NCBI RefSeq assembly: GCF_017312365.1
Contig: NZ_BLJI01000005.1
Span: 62,001 to 126,000, forward strand
Reading direction: 5' to 3'
Source: Chroococcus sp. FPU101
GTDB taxonomy: Bacteria; Cyanobacteriota; Cyanobacteriia; Cyanobacteriales; Microcystaceae
DNA: 64,000 nt
The translations under genes and the position numbers were made by a program. Shown here in pieces: positions 44,869 through 53,305 of the stretch (the first letter of the stretch is position 1; each line of letters opens with the position of its first letter). The notes below the pieces were generated by a model that saw only the letters and a list, made by a program, of their open reading frames with translations, was not told where the DNA came from and searched no databases.

Positions 44869-44901
44869 CGATAAGGGATTGATTTCGCGATTTTTTAGTT
44901 G

Positions 44902-45141
44902 TTAGGTATCCGAATCCTCTGCTTCTGCTTGTTCCACTGCTTTCTTTAGTTCATCAAAAGAAATGCTACCATCTTTATCTGAATCGTATCCTTGTAATAT
45001 GCTAGATAAAGTGGTTCCTGTTAATCTTGGTAAGACTCCTGTCGTCACATGATCCCTAGTAATCTCTTGAATGGATATTTTGCCGTCTTTGTCAAGGTCT
45101 AAGCTATCAAATATTTGTTTAAGCTCTTGTTCATTTATCAT
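44902..45141 (-). CDS. two-EF-hand calcium-binding protein
   Basis: It encodes 79 residues with two canonical EF-hand loops, DLDKDGKISIQE and DSDKDGSISFDE, each flanked by helices, and no signal peptide. It is a small cytoplasmic calcium sensor or buffer. Size and architecture resemble CSE, the calcium sensor described from filamentous cyanobacteria, but I cannot establish orthology from motifs alone. Confidence 0.88.
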   Translation of the reverse strand: MINEQELKQIFDSLDLDKDGKISIQEITRDHVTTGVLPRLTGTTLSSILQGYDSDKDGSISFDELKKAVEQAEAEDSDT

Positions 45142-45478
45142 AAGTTTTCACTCCATAAACTTTTCATTTTGGTAGTGTCTCATGAATCTTGATGCAAACT
45201 CAAGGGCAGTTAAGACGGTGAAATAATATTTAATAATATCTTTGGCTTCTGAATCTGATAATTTTTACATTTCATTTGAGCCTAAATAATACTCATAATG
45301 ACTTTTTCATGGTTTAAAAAGCAGGAAACGTCATTAAAGTATTGCAATTTAAGTTTTCCTCAAACTCATAACAAAACTCAGGTTAATTAACTCAACAATT
45401 TAACCATAAAGGTTGAACAATATATTGGAACGATTATTCAAAAATCTTAGTGAAAAAGAATGCACCCTAAATTATAGT
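45142..45478. other. intergenic region between the EF-hand gene and the importer ATPase gene
   Basis: These 337 bases hold no coding frame I can support. They lie downstream of the guanidine operon and upstream of the EF-hand gene, so they probably hold the operon's end and the EF-hand promoter. I see no clear terminator stem. Confidence 0.3.
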
Positions 45479-46255
45479 TTATGCTGCTGCGGTAATGGCT
45501 TCTTGACCGTGTGAACGCAGTAAATCCATCAATTCATCTTTATAGTCGTGGAAGACGGTTTGACGTTTGATTTGATTTGATCGTTCTGGTAGATTGACGA
45601 CAATTTCCCGTCTGACTGTTCCAGGACGTGCGCCGAGGGCATAAATGCGATTAGATAAAAATACCGCTTCTTCGACATCATGGGTAATCATAAAGATAGT
45701 GATGTTGGTTCTTTGCCAGAGATCTAACATAAAATTGTGCATGGATTCTTTAGTATGAATATCCAATGCGCCAAAGGGTTCATCCATTAATAAAACTTTG
45801 GGTTCGGAGGCTAAAGCACGTGCGATCGCGGCCCGTTGTTTCATCCCTCCAGACAGTTCTTTGGATAATGATTTAGCAAACTTAGCCAAACCTACTACAT
45901 CTAGATAATAACTCGCTCTTTCACGTCTTTCTTTAGCGGGAATACCTTGTAACTTCAGACCAAATTCTGTATTTTCTTGAACGTTCATCCAAGGATACAA
46001 TGTATAGTGTTGAAAGACCATACCGCGATCGGGGCCTGGCCCTGTAACAGATTTTCCATTAATTTTGACATCACCACTGGTCGGTTGATCGAGTCCTGCA
46101 ATTTGTCGTAATAAAGTCGATTTTCCTGAACCTGACGCGCCGACTGCACAGATAAACTCGCCCTGTTCAATGTCCATATTAATATCTTTGAGAACAACGA
46201 GGGTACCTTGTTTGGTTTCAAAATGTTTATGTAAGTTCGTAATTTTTAGATACAT
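45479..46255 (-). CDS. NitT/TauT-type ABC importer, ATPase subunit
   Basis: It encodes 258 residues. Walker A is GASGSGKST, the signature is LSGGMKQR and Walker B is VLLMDEPFGALD, then ITHDVEEA. These are typical of nitrate/taurine/sulfonate-type import ATPases. It is the last gene of the guanidine operon, 75 bases after the permease. In the same position relative to a guanidine hydrolase, this transporter class probably brings in guanidine or a related cation, which is inference from context. Confidence 0.9.
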   Translation of the reverse strand: MYLKITNLHKHFETKQGTLVVLKDINMDIEQGEFICAVGASGSGKSTLLRQIAGLDQPTSGDVKINGKSVTGPGPDRGMVFQHYTLYPWMNVQENTEFGLKLQGIPAKERRERASYYLDVVGLAKFAKSLSKELSGGMKQRAAIARALASEPKVLLMDEPFGALDIHTKESMHNFMLDLWQRTNITIFMITHDVEEAVFLSNRIYALGARPGTVRREIVVNLPERSNQIKRQTVFHDYKDELMDLLRSHGQEAITAAA

Positions 46256-46330
46256 TGTTTCTTTTTCCTACCTGAGATAATGTTAATTCTGGACAACTTG
46301 TGTTGTGCGATATGTGTCACAAATCACTAA

Positions 46331-47179
46331 TTAGCGTTTTTGACTCGACCATTTACAAGTGACTCTGAGGAAATATTGGAACAACAGGTCAAAACATAAA
46401 CCAATAACTCCAATGACAATTAAACCCACAAAGATTTCATCGGTTCTTAAGAAACGTCCTGCAACACTAATACGTCTTCCTAAACCTTCTGTAGATGCGA
46501 TTAATTCTGATACAATAACCAATTGCCAAGCGGCAGCAAGGTTAATTCGACACGCATCGAGGATACCTGGTAACACGTGGGGGAAAATGACTTGAGTCAG
46601 GGTTTGCCAACGATTTCCACCTAAAATATATGTGGCTTCGATTAAGTCTTTGGGGACAAATTTGACCGTATCCATCACCATCAATGAATTAAAGAAGAAA
46701 ACCCCAATAAAAATTAAAGTTATTTTTGGTTCTTCCCCAATACCTAAATAGAGAATGAGTAGCGGAATAAAGGCAGGGGCGGGCATATAACGCATTAAAC
46801 CAAAAAGTGGTTCTAGAAGGGCGCGAATACTTGGAAAACTGCCCATCAACACCCCAACAGGAATAGAAAGCAGTGAGGCAAACAGAAAGCCAACACCAAC
46901 CCGCCACAAACTCGCTACGGTATCCTTGAGTAGTTCTCTTGTACTCCATAGTCTACCAAATGCTTCTAAAACTTTACCTGGTGAGGGCAAAAATTTTGGG
47001 TCAATATTGCCAAAGGTTGTAGCCAGCCACCACAATAATAGAGGAAGTGCGATCGAAGTAATGGTTAAAGCAATATAAAGAGGTCGCGGAATATCTTCAG
47101 CCAGTCGCCAGAAGACACTCGGTTGTAAATTATTATTACGGGCTGCTGTTTTAGTCGAAAATTCTGTACCTTGAGTCAT
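46331..47179 (-). CDS. NitT/TauT-type ABC importer, permease subunit
   Basis: It encodes 282 residues with about six membrane segments and the conserved permease loop (ATYILGGNRWQTLTQVIFPHV, an EAA-type coupling helix). It forms the channel of the importer with the downstream ATPase. The substrate-binding protein gene ends 25 bases upstream. Confidence 0.9.
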   Translation of the reverse strand: MTQGTEFSTKTAARNNNLQPSVFWRLAEDIPRPLYIALTITSIALPLLLWWLATTFGNIDPKFLPSPGKVLEAFGRLWSTRELLKDTVASLWRVGVGFLFASLLSIPVGVLMGSFPSIRALLEPLFGLMRYMPAPAFIPLLILYLGIGEEPKITLIFIGVFFFNSLMVMDTVKFVPKDLIEATYILGGNRWQTLTQVIFPHVLPGILDACRINLAAAWQLVIVSELIASTEGLGRRISVAGRFLRTDEIFVGLIVIGVIGLCFDLLFQYFLRVTCKWSSQKR

Positions 47180-47204
47180 AATCAGTTCTCACTTTCTCAA
47201 TGAT

Positions 47205-48251
47205 TTACGCTTGAGATTTTTCGGCGTATGCTTTAATAAAGCGATCGTCAAATAACTTACTGATGTCGGGTTCGTTTTTGGCTAAACCGACTTCAACCAA
47301 AAATTCGCCAAGTTTTTCGGCTGCATAGTGCAAAGAAGTCATATCATTACCCGGTTTAAAAGCTTTAAGATTTTCTTCAATGGTAAATAGCTTGGTACCA
47401 TCTGCATATTGTTGATATTCTGCAACCGAAACTCCCGCCCGTCTCGCCATAATTTCAGTTGCACGTGCTGGGTTTTTCTTGATAGCGTCTAGAGTGACAA
47501 ACCAAGCATCGACTAAAGCTTGTACTTTTTCGGGCTTTTCTTCGATATATTTACGAGTAAAGACCAAATGATCCGAAATTGAGCCAGGAAAGTCTTTAGA
47601 GCTAAATAATTCTTTACTACCAGGACGTTTTAAAGCTTGGGTGGTAAAAGGTGCAAAGACCGCAACTGCATCAACTTGTTCACCAACAAAAGCCGATGCT
47701 GCTTTTCCTGTTTCGAGGGGGACAAACTGAATATCTTTTGGTGACATTCCCGCTTGTTTAAGTCCCAGTAATAGAAGAAAATGATCGACGGTTCCTTCTT
47801 CGGCGGCTACTTTTTTTCCTTTAAGATCTTGAACTGAGTTGATGCCTTCACGGACAATTACTTTATCGTTTCCTGTTGAGTTATCATTCACTAAGACAAC
47901 CACTTGGTCAGCACCACCGACCACAGAACTGACAGTATCACCTAATGTTTGGCTATTAGCATCAATTTGTCCTGCTGTCAAGGTACTAATCGATTCTAAA
48001 TAACCATCGAACCATTTTAAATCGACTGGAACTTGTTGCTCTTTAAAGATTCCCTTTTCTTGAGCCACTTGCCAGGGAAACCAGCCTGGCCATGCACTAA
48101 AACCCAAACGTAGGGCATCCACTCCCGCAGAAATAGCGGTGTCCTCTTCATTGGTGGTTTTGATATAAACCGCAGGATTGGTACAGGCAACCGTTAGCGA
48201 TAGAGTGATAATAAATAAAAGAAAAGATGATATTAGCGATCGAGCTTTCAT
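47205..48251 (-). CDS. NitT/TauT-type ABC importer, substrate-binding lipoprotein
   Basis: It encodes 348 residues. The lipoprotein signal ends in a lipobox (SLTVAC). The mature part has the type II periplasmic-binding fold with LRLGFSAWPGWFPWQVAQEKGIF, the LTAGQIDANSQTLGD region and DLKGKKVAAEEGTVDHFLL. Relatives bind nitrate, taurine or cyanate-like compounds. Context with a guanidine hydrolase and guanidine riboswitch points to guanidine or a derivative as ligand. It starts 89 bases after the HypB-like gene. Confidence 0.9.
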   Translation of the reverse strand: MKARSLISSFLLFIITLSLTVACTNPAVYIKTTNEEDTAISAGVDALRLGFSAWPGWFPWQVAQEKGIFKEQQVPVDLKWFDGYLESISTLTAGQIDANSQTLGDTVSSVVGGADQVVVLVNDNSTGNDKVIVREGINSVQDLKGKKVAAEEGTVDHFLLLLGLKQAGMSPKDIQFVPLETGKAASAFVGEQVDAVAVFAPFTTQALKRPGSKELFSSKDFPGSISDHLVFTRKYIEEKPEKVQALVDAWFVTLDAIKKNPARATEIMARRAGVSVAEYQQYADGTKLFTIEENLKAFKPGNDMTSLHYAAEKLGEFLVEVGLAKNEPDISKLFDDRFIKAYAEKSQA

Positions 48252-48340
48252 ATTTATAATAAGAATTGAATTTCTATGATTCCTCTAATCTTTTTAAATA
48301 AGGGTCGGGGAATTTCTTTTGATTAATGAACAGATGATCA

Positions 48341-49030
48341 TCAATGGTGTTGAGTTGGGGCTTGACTAATTTGCCTTCTTACCCATTCATACCACTGTTC
48401 TAACCCTTCTCCTGTTTTGGCAGAAATGGGAATAATTGTTACAGTTGGATTCATCTGGCGTACATTATTAATAATGCGATCGAGATCGATTTCTAAATAG
48501 GGTGCTAAATCCATTTTGGTAATTAATAAACAATCAGCCTCTTGAAACATGACTGGATATTTCAAGGGTTTGTCTTCTCCTTCAGCAATACTGAGTAAAG
48601 CGACCTTAGCGTGTTCACCTACTTCAAATTCAGCAGGACATACTAAATTACCTACATTTTCGACGAAAACTAACTCAAAATCTGATGGATTATAGTCATG
48701 GGCGAGACGATGAATACCCCCTGCAACCATCTTAGAATCGAGGTGACAGGAACGACCCGTATTAATCGCTATCACTGGAACATCATATTGTCTGAGACGT
48801 TCGGCATCTAATTCGGTAGTCATATCGCCTTCAATAACGGCAATTTTTAGCTTATGACTCAGTTTTTCTAGAGTGCGTTCAAGTAATACCGTTTTTCCCG
48901 CACCTGGACTACTCATAATATTGAGACAAGTAATACCCCACTCGTCAAAATGTTCTCGGTTATGGTCGGCCCCTGCTTGGTTAGCATGAAGTAAATTGAC
49001 CCCAAGGGCTACGTCAAAAGTTTGGTGCAT
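48341..49030 (-). CDS. hypB: HypB-like nickel-insertion GTPase
   Basis: It encodes 229 residues. The Walker A motif is [12 protein letters not shown], followed by [28 protein letters not shown] (metal-binding Cys-His) and the [13 protein letters not shown]4 motif. HypB delivers nickel with HypA. Sitting next to the guanidine hydrolase gene rather than hydrogenase genes, it probably loads that enzyme; accessory proteins of this type are required for the Synechocystis guanidine hydrolase. The extended histidine-rich N-terminus of some HypB is absent. Confidence 0.9.
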   Translation of the reverse strand: MHQTFDVALGVNLLHANQAGADHNREHFDEWGITCLNIMSSPGAGKTVLLERTLEKLSHKLKIAVIEGDMTTELDAERLRQYDVPVIAINTGRSCHLDSKMVAGGIHRLAHDYNPSDFELVFVENVGNLVCPAEFEVGEHAKVALLSIAEGEDKPLKYPVMFQEADCLLITKMDLAPYLEIDLDRIINNVRQMNPTVTIIPISAKTGEGLEQWYEWVRRQISQAPTQHH

Positions 49031-49091
49031 ATTGGCTTAAACTCCTAGCAATAAGGGATTGAATCACCGAAACGGGGGAAGGGGATACTAT

Positions 49092-49445
49092 TTACGCATG
49101 AATCCCCTCAATTCGGTCGATTTTGAGTTCTCGACCTGAGCGAATATCTTCCATCGGAGCTTGACACTTAGGACAAGCGTACTTAATGCCAATTTCAGGG
49201 CGATATTCTTCTTGGCAACGGTGACAAAAAGCAATCAAAGGTGTTTCTTGAATAACCAGTTTAGCCCCATCTAAAAAAGTATTGCGGGTTTGGACTTCAA
49301 AGGCGAATTGTAAACTAGCGGGTTCAACACAGGTAAACTTTCCTACCGTTAGATGAATTTGTTTAATTTCAGGTCGTTCGGGCTGCGATTCCCACCAATC
49401 TTGTACCGTAATTAATAACGCCTTCGTCATGTCTGTTTCGTGCAT
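49092..49445 (-). CDS. hypA: HypA-like nickel chaperone
   Basis: It encodes 117 residues. The N-terminal MHE supplies the nickel-binding His2. Two CxxC pairs (CHRC and CPKC, about residues 74-95) form the structural zinc site. It hands nickel to HypB and the target enzyme. It begins 4 bases after the guanidine hydrolase stop, indicating tight co-expression. Confidence 0.92.
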   Translation of the reverse strand: MHETDMTKALLITVQDWWESQPERPEIKQIHLTVGKFTCVEPASLQFAFEVQTRNTFLDGAKLVIQETPLIAFCHRCQEEYRPEIGIKYACPKCQAPMEDIRSGRELKIDRIEGIHA

Positions 49446-49449
49446 GGTT

Positions 49450-50640
49450 TTAAGTCCAGGCCACTAATTCAGGTTGTGCTTCGGGGTGAATATAAGCGGG
49501 TTTTTCCTTGCGTGGTAATTGCCCAGATAACACTAAATGCGCCATTGAATCACAAATGACTCGTGTTGCCATTAGTGAAGTCATATCACTAACGTCATAG
49601 GGGGGAGAAACTTCGACAACTTCGATACCGCAGACTGGAACTTTTTGGATAATTTTACCCAGTAAACCGAGTGCTTCCCTAGGGAGTAGTCCACCTGGCT
49701 CAGGCCAACCTGTACCAGGAACAAATCCCGCGTCAATGCAGTCAATATCAAAACTAATCCAAACGCAATCTGTACCATCTGTAGCGCGTTCAATCGCATA
49801 ATTCGCTGCCGCATCTAATCCCATTTCGGTAATATCAGTCACGGTTAAGATATTAGTAGCCCGTTCTCGACAGACTTTCACACCTTGACGGGGGACTTGC
49901 CATCCACCAATCCCTAATTGTACGAGATTCTTAGCGGGGGCATTTTTCATATTGGTTGCATGAAACCAAGGACAAGTGTGCATCCGTTCGTCTAAATCGG
50001 TTTCTTGAGTGTCTACATGGCGGTCAAAATGGATAATTCCGACTTTTTTATCGCCTAAATGACGACAAATGCCTCGTACAGTAGGGAAACCAATGGAATG
50101 ATCACCACCCAAAAGAATCGGAAATGCGCCAGAATTAAAGATATGTGCGACACCTTTGGAAATTTGGTCGAATGACTTTTCGTTATTGCCTGGAATAGTG
50201 AAAATATCGCCCACATCACACATCTTGATCTGTTCACGCAAATCAACCCCTAATTCAAAGTTATAGGGGGTATAGAGTGCAGAGATGCGGCGAATTCCTT
50301 GCGGCCCAAAACGTGTTCCAGGACGATAAGTTGTGCCAGAATCATGAGGTATACCGACAATTGCTACATCATATTTACCTACTTGTCGGACATCTTCTAA
50401 ATAGGGGGCCTTCATAAAAGTATTAATTCCCGCGTAGTGTGGCAATTCACCACGAGAGAAGGTCGATATAGTACGATCAATAATACTCTCGGCCGCTTCG
50501 AGTCCGTATTCTAAACCTTGATTGACTTCTTGTTGCCAACCCGTCAAAGGCAGTCGCTGCTCTAGTTCTAAGGCTCGTTCGGCTTCCGAAGAATGTCCAT
50601 TATTATCACTATTCGGTGGTTGGAAAGGGTAGTCACTCAT
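49450..50640 (-). CDS. gdmH: guanidine hydrolase, arginase superfamily (nickel-dependent)
   Basis: It encodes 396 residues from ATG 50640; the longer frame to 50688 is less likely. Arginase-fold metal motifs are GGDHSIGFP, HFDRHVDT and SFDIDCIDAGFVPG. The pattern HFDRHVDTQ and the GTGWPEPGG stretch are as I remember for the Synechocystis Sll1077-type guanidine hydrolase, and differ from ordinary agmatinases (HFDAH). The reaction is guanidine to urea plus ammonia. Support comes equally from context: a guanidine-I riboswitch upstream and HypA/HypB-like genes plus an importer downstream, the same order as sll1077-sll1082. An agmatinase remains possible only if context is ignored. Confidence 0.9.
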   Translation of the reverse strand: MSDYPFQPPNSDNNGHSSEAERALELEQRLPLTGWQQEVNQGLEYGLEAAESIIDRTISTFSRGELPHYAGINTFMKAPYLEDVRQVGKYDVAIVGIPHDSGTTYRPGTRFGPQGIRRISALYTPYNFELGVDLREQIKMCDVGDIFTIPGNNEKSFDQISKGVAHIFNSGAFPILLGGDHSIGFPTVRGICRHLGDKKVGIIHFDRHVDTQETDLDERMHTCPWFHATNMKNAPAKNLVQLGIGGWQVPRQGVKVCRERATNILTVTDITEMGLDAAANYAIERATDGTDCVWISFDIDCIDAGFVPGTGWPEPGGLLPREALGLLGKIIQKVPVCGIEVVEVSPPYDVSDMTSLMATRVICDSMAHLVLSGQLPRKEKPAYIHPEAQPELVAWT

Positions 50641-50732
50641 CTGTAAACTCCTATTGTGATGGCCATACAAAGTAGTATAGATGCACAAATTCCCAAGAGA
50701 ATCATCTTAGAGCCTTTGTGCTAATCTATGAT

Positions 50733-50866
50733 TTCTCCCGGGCTTTTTTCCCTCCGTGTAGCCACCTATCAAGGGACTTAAATTTAATTAAGCCTAAATG
50801 TCTTTTAGTAAAGGTAGCTTGCTTCTCTTGGACCTGACGCAGTTAGCCGGAACCCTAGAAGCAATA
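50733..50866 (-). promoter_or_regulatory. guanidine-I (ykkC) riboswitch
   Basis: Read on the minus strand, the leader has gcttctagggttccggc, then aggtccaagag, and ends with acacggagggaaaaaagcccgggaga. These match the conserved blocks of the ykkC/guanidine-I aptamer (CUAGGGUUCCG, CUGGUCCGAGAG, ACACGG-GG-AAAAGCCCGGGAGA). It begins 222 bases and ends 93 bases upstream of the guanidine hydrolase ATG. Binding of guanidinium is expected to turn expression on. Confidence 0.93.
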
Positions 50867-50905
50867 AATATATGTCGATATACCAAGCTTTTTAAGCTAA
50901 AGATG

Positions 50906-50947
50906 AGCATAGCAACTGTTAATCCTATAGAAAGTATCAAAAACTAC
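50906..50947 (-). promoter_or_regulatory. NtcA-type promoter of the guanidine operon
   Basis: The palindrome GTA-N8-TAC lies at 50934-50947. On the minus strand it is followed after exactly 22 bases by TATGCT (50906-50911), fitting the canonical NtcA-activated form GTAN8TAC-N20-24-TAN3T. The predicted start is near 50899, about 33 bases before the riboswitch. This would tie guanidine use to nitrogen limitation. Confidence 0.6.
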
Positions 50948-51093
50948 AAAAATTTGAAATTTTGAGATAGATCAACGTGTATACCTACTATTTAATTTAG
51001 GATGAAACTGAAAAATCTGGGCTAAGTTCTGTAACGTATTTTGAAGTTATGTAGCTATTTAAGAAGGGAATTTCGCTGTGTGGGGTAAACTAG

Positions 51094-51390
<297 letters not shown>

Positions 51391-51452
51391 GTCCCCTTCT
51401 TTCATAAAGGCAATCATTCTGTTTAAAGTCTTTGGACATTATTTCTTGATGT

Positions 51453-51476
51453 AGAGGGAGTTTTTCCCTCTTTTTT
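51453..51476 (+). terminator. intrinsic terminator after psaC
   Basis: AGAGGGA (51453-51459) pairs with TCCCTCT (51465-51471) around GTTTT, followed by a run of T. It lies 63 bases after the psaC stop. Confidence 0.85.
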
Positions 51477-51623
51477 AGTCAAATCATGCCGATGAGATAG
51501 GTAGAAATAGGGTATGGCAATGTGACAAAAGCTGAAGATTGCTTGATTAGTCGTTACTCAACGTCATGGAACAATTGCAATTGAACAAGCGGTAAAAAAG
51601 ATAGCTATTCAGCAAAACCGAAT

Positions 51624-53294
51624 TTAATTCTTTTTTGTAATGCACTCAGCATCTAATACTATTAACTTTTCTGTTGTTTTTACTGAACACAGATTAATTA
51701 CTTGAGTAAGAGCAGGTAATTGATTTTGTTTTAATTTTGCAGTCGTTTTTAAAACAATATCATTAAAAGAACTATTAATCAGCCATTTTCGTTGTAATAA
51801 ATAATCAGAGTTAAAAAATGTTGGTTCAATCATCAGATAATCTATTCCATATTTTTTAATCAAATTTTGTATATCAGCTAAATTTGAACTGTATTGCGCT
51901 TGAATTAAATCAATTGCTTTTTGTTGCATCTGATTGTAATAAACAGGGTGAATGGGTAGGGCAAATTCGGTACTAAATAAAACTGAACGTTGGGCAAATG
52001 CAGGTAAATTACTGGTATCAGGTGTTAAGGAGGCTATTAAAATATCTTTAGGTTTTGAGGCAAAAAAATGATATATTTCTTGATTTTTCCCAATTCTCCA
52101 TTCTTGTAATCTTAAAAATAAAGCGGGTGTGAAAGCAGGTAATAAAAATATAATAGCTACCAAAATTAGGATAAATTTAGTTGTTTGAATTGAAAATTTT
52201 TGCTTTAATTTTGTATCAAAATAATTCAGTAACGCTAAAATAACAATAGCTGATGATATTGCCATCACAAATTTAAGACTATGATAAGTATAACGTCCAG
52301 GAAAATAAAGACGTAATGGAACAATAGAAGCGGCTATATACATAATTAAAGAAGCTAGTAAAAGTTGCCAAAGTATTTTTAATTCTTGATTCACTAAACT
52401 AGCTAAAAACTGTGATTTTTTTAAAACAAATGGTAAACCTAAGCTGAGCCAAATAAATGGCGGAAAAGTTGGCGCACCTATACCAGAACTACTTTTAAAC
52501 GGTAAAAATAATGGATTAAAACCAAAATATTCGATTCTTCCATTGATATAATATTCTGGCATTTGTTTCATTTGTTCTAAGGTTATTACTGAACCAAATT
52601 CTGAAATGTGTAGTGCAAAAGGAAGAAGCACTAAAAAAGATACAACTAATCCTAAACTCCAAAAGAGATAATTTGTTTTATCTAGAATAAATCTAAAATG
52701 ATTATTCTTCCATTCTAATAAACGAATGGTTAATAAAAGAACTTGAACAAAAACTAATTGAGGGAAAAATAAACCTTGTAAAGCAATGATGATCAAACAA
52801 AGAATAAGGGAACGTCTAACTAAATAATACAAAAAAGCCGCAAAAATCGGATAGACAAAAGCTCTAGGAGTTCCAGAGACTAAATCATCTTTTAGCCAAA
52901 TATTGATATTTAAGATTAAAGTCGATAGAAAAGCACTAAAGGGAATTGGTAAAATAATAAGAGAGAATTTATAAAAATAGCTTGTGGTAATCATTGCTAA
53001 AAAAACTGGAATAATTTTAGCAAGTAACATCGGCGAAATACCGAGTTTTGCACCGAGCCAATAAAATAATTTATAACCTGTTGGGGCGACGGATTGAAAA
53101 TAATTAAAGATTAAATCATTTTTAAATAACTCAGAATCGATAAACTGTTGAAACCAGATAATATGCTGTCGCGCATCATCTTGTACAACATAAGGCTGAC
53201 TTAACGCATAAAATAGAGTAATGATTCCAAAATATAGAGGTGGAATTAAACTAGCAATTAGCCAAAATCTAGTAGATTGATTAAATAATTTCAT
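51624..53294 (-). CDS. polytopic membrane protein, GT-C glycosyltransferase-like
   Basis: It encodes 556 residues with about 10-12 hydrophobic segments and a C-terminal soluble domain of about 150 residues. Just after the first span is YVVQDDARQHIIWFQQF, an acidic D-D motif in the first outer loop as in GT-C enzymes that use lipid-linked sugars. I do not recognise a specific family. It starts 11 bases after the lone ketosynthase gene, so the two probably share a transcript. A sugar- or lipid-modification role for the polyketide is inference only. Confidence 0.6.
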   Translation of the reverse strand: MKLFNQSTRFWLIASLIPPLYFGIITLFYALSQPYVVQDDARQHIIWFQQFIDSELFKNDLIFNYFQSVAPTGYKLFYWLGAKLGISPMLLAKIIPVFLAMITTSYFYKFSLIILPIPFSAFLSTLILNINIWLKDDLVSGTPRAFVYPIFAAFLYYLVRRSLILCLIIIALQGLFFPQLVFVQVLLLTIRLLEWKNNHFRFILDKTNYLFWSLGLVVSFLVLLPFALHISEFGSVITLEQMKQMPEYYINGRIEYFGFNPLFLPFKSSSGIGAPTFPPFIWLSLGLPFVLKKSQFLASLVNQELKILWQLLLASLIMYIAASIVPLRLYFPGRYTYHSLKFVMAISSAIVILALLNYFDTKLKQKFSIQTTKFILILVAIIFLLPAFTPALFLRLQEWRIGKNQEIYHFFASKPKDILIASLTPDTSNLPAFAQRSVLFSTEFALPIHPVYYNQMQQKAIDLIQAQYSSNLADIQNLIKKYGIDYLMIEPTFFNSDYLLQRKWLINSSFNDIVLKTTAKLKQNQLPALTQVINLCSVKTTEKLIVLDAECITKKN

Positions 53295-53305
53295 GACCTC
53301 TTTTT

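Noticed and set aside
51480-51623. Possible coding remnant between psaC and the membrane protein gene
   Set aside because: A short stretch reads GTIAIEQAVKKIAIQ, but it has no start and is too short to support.
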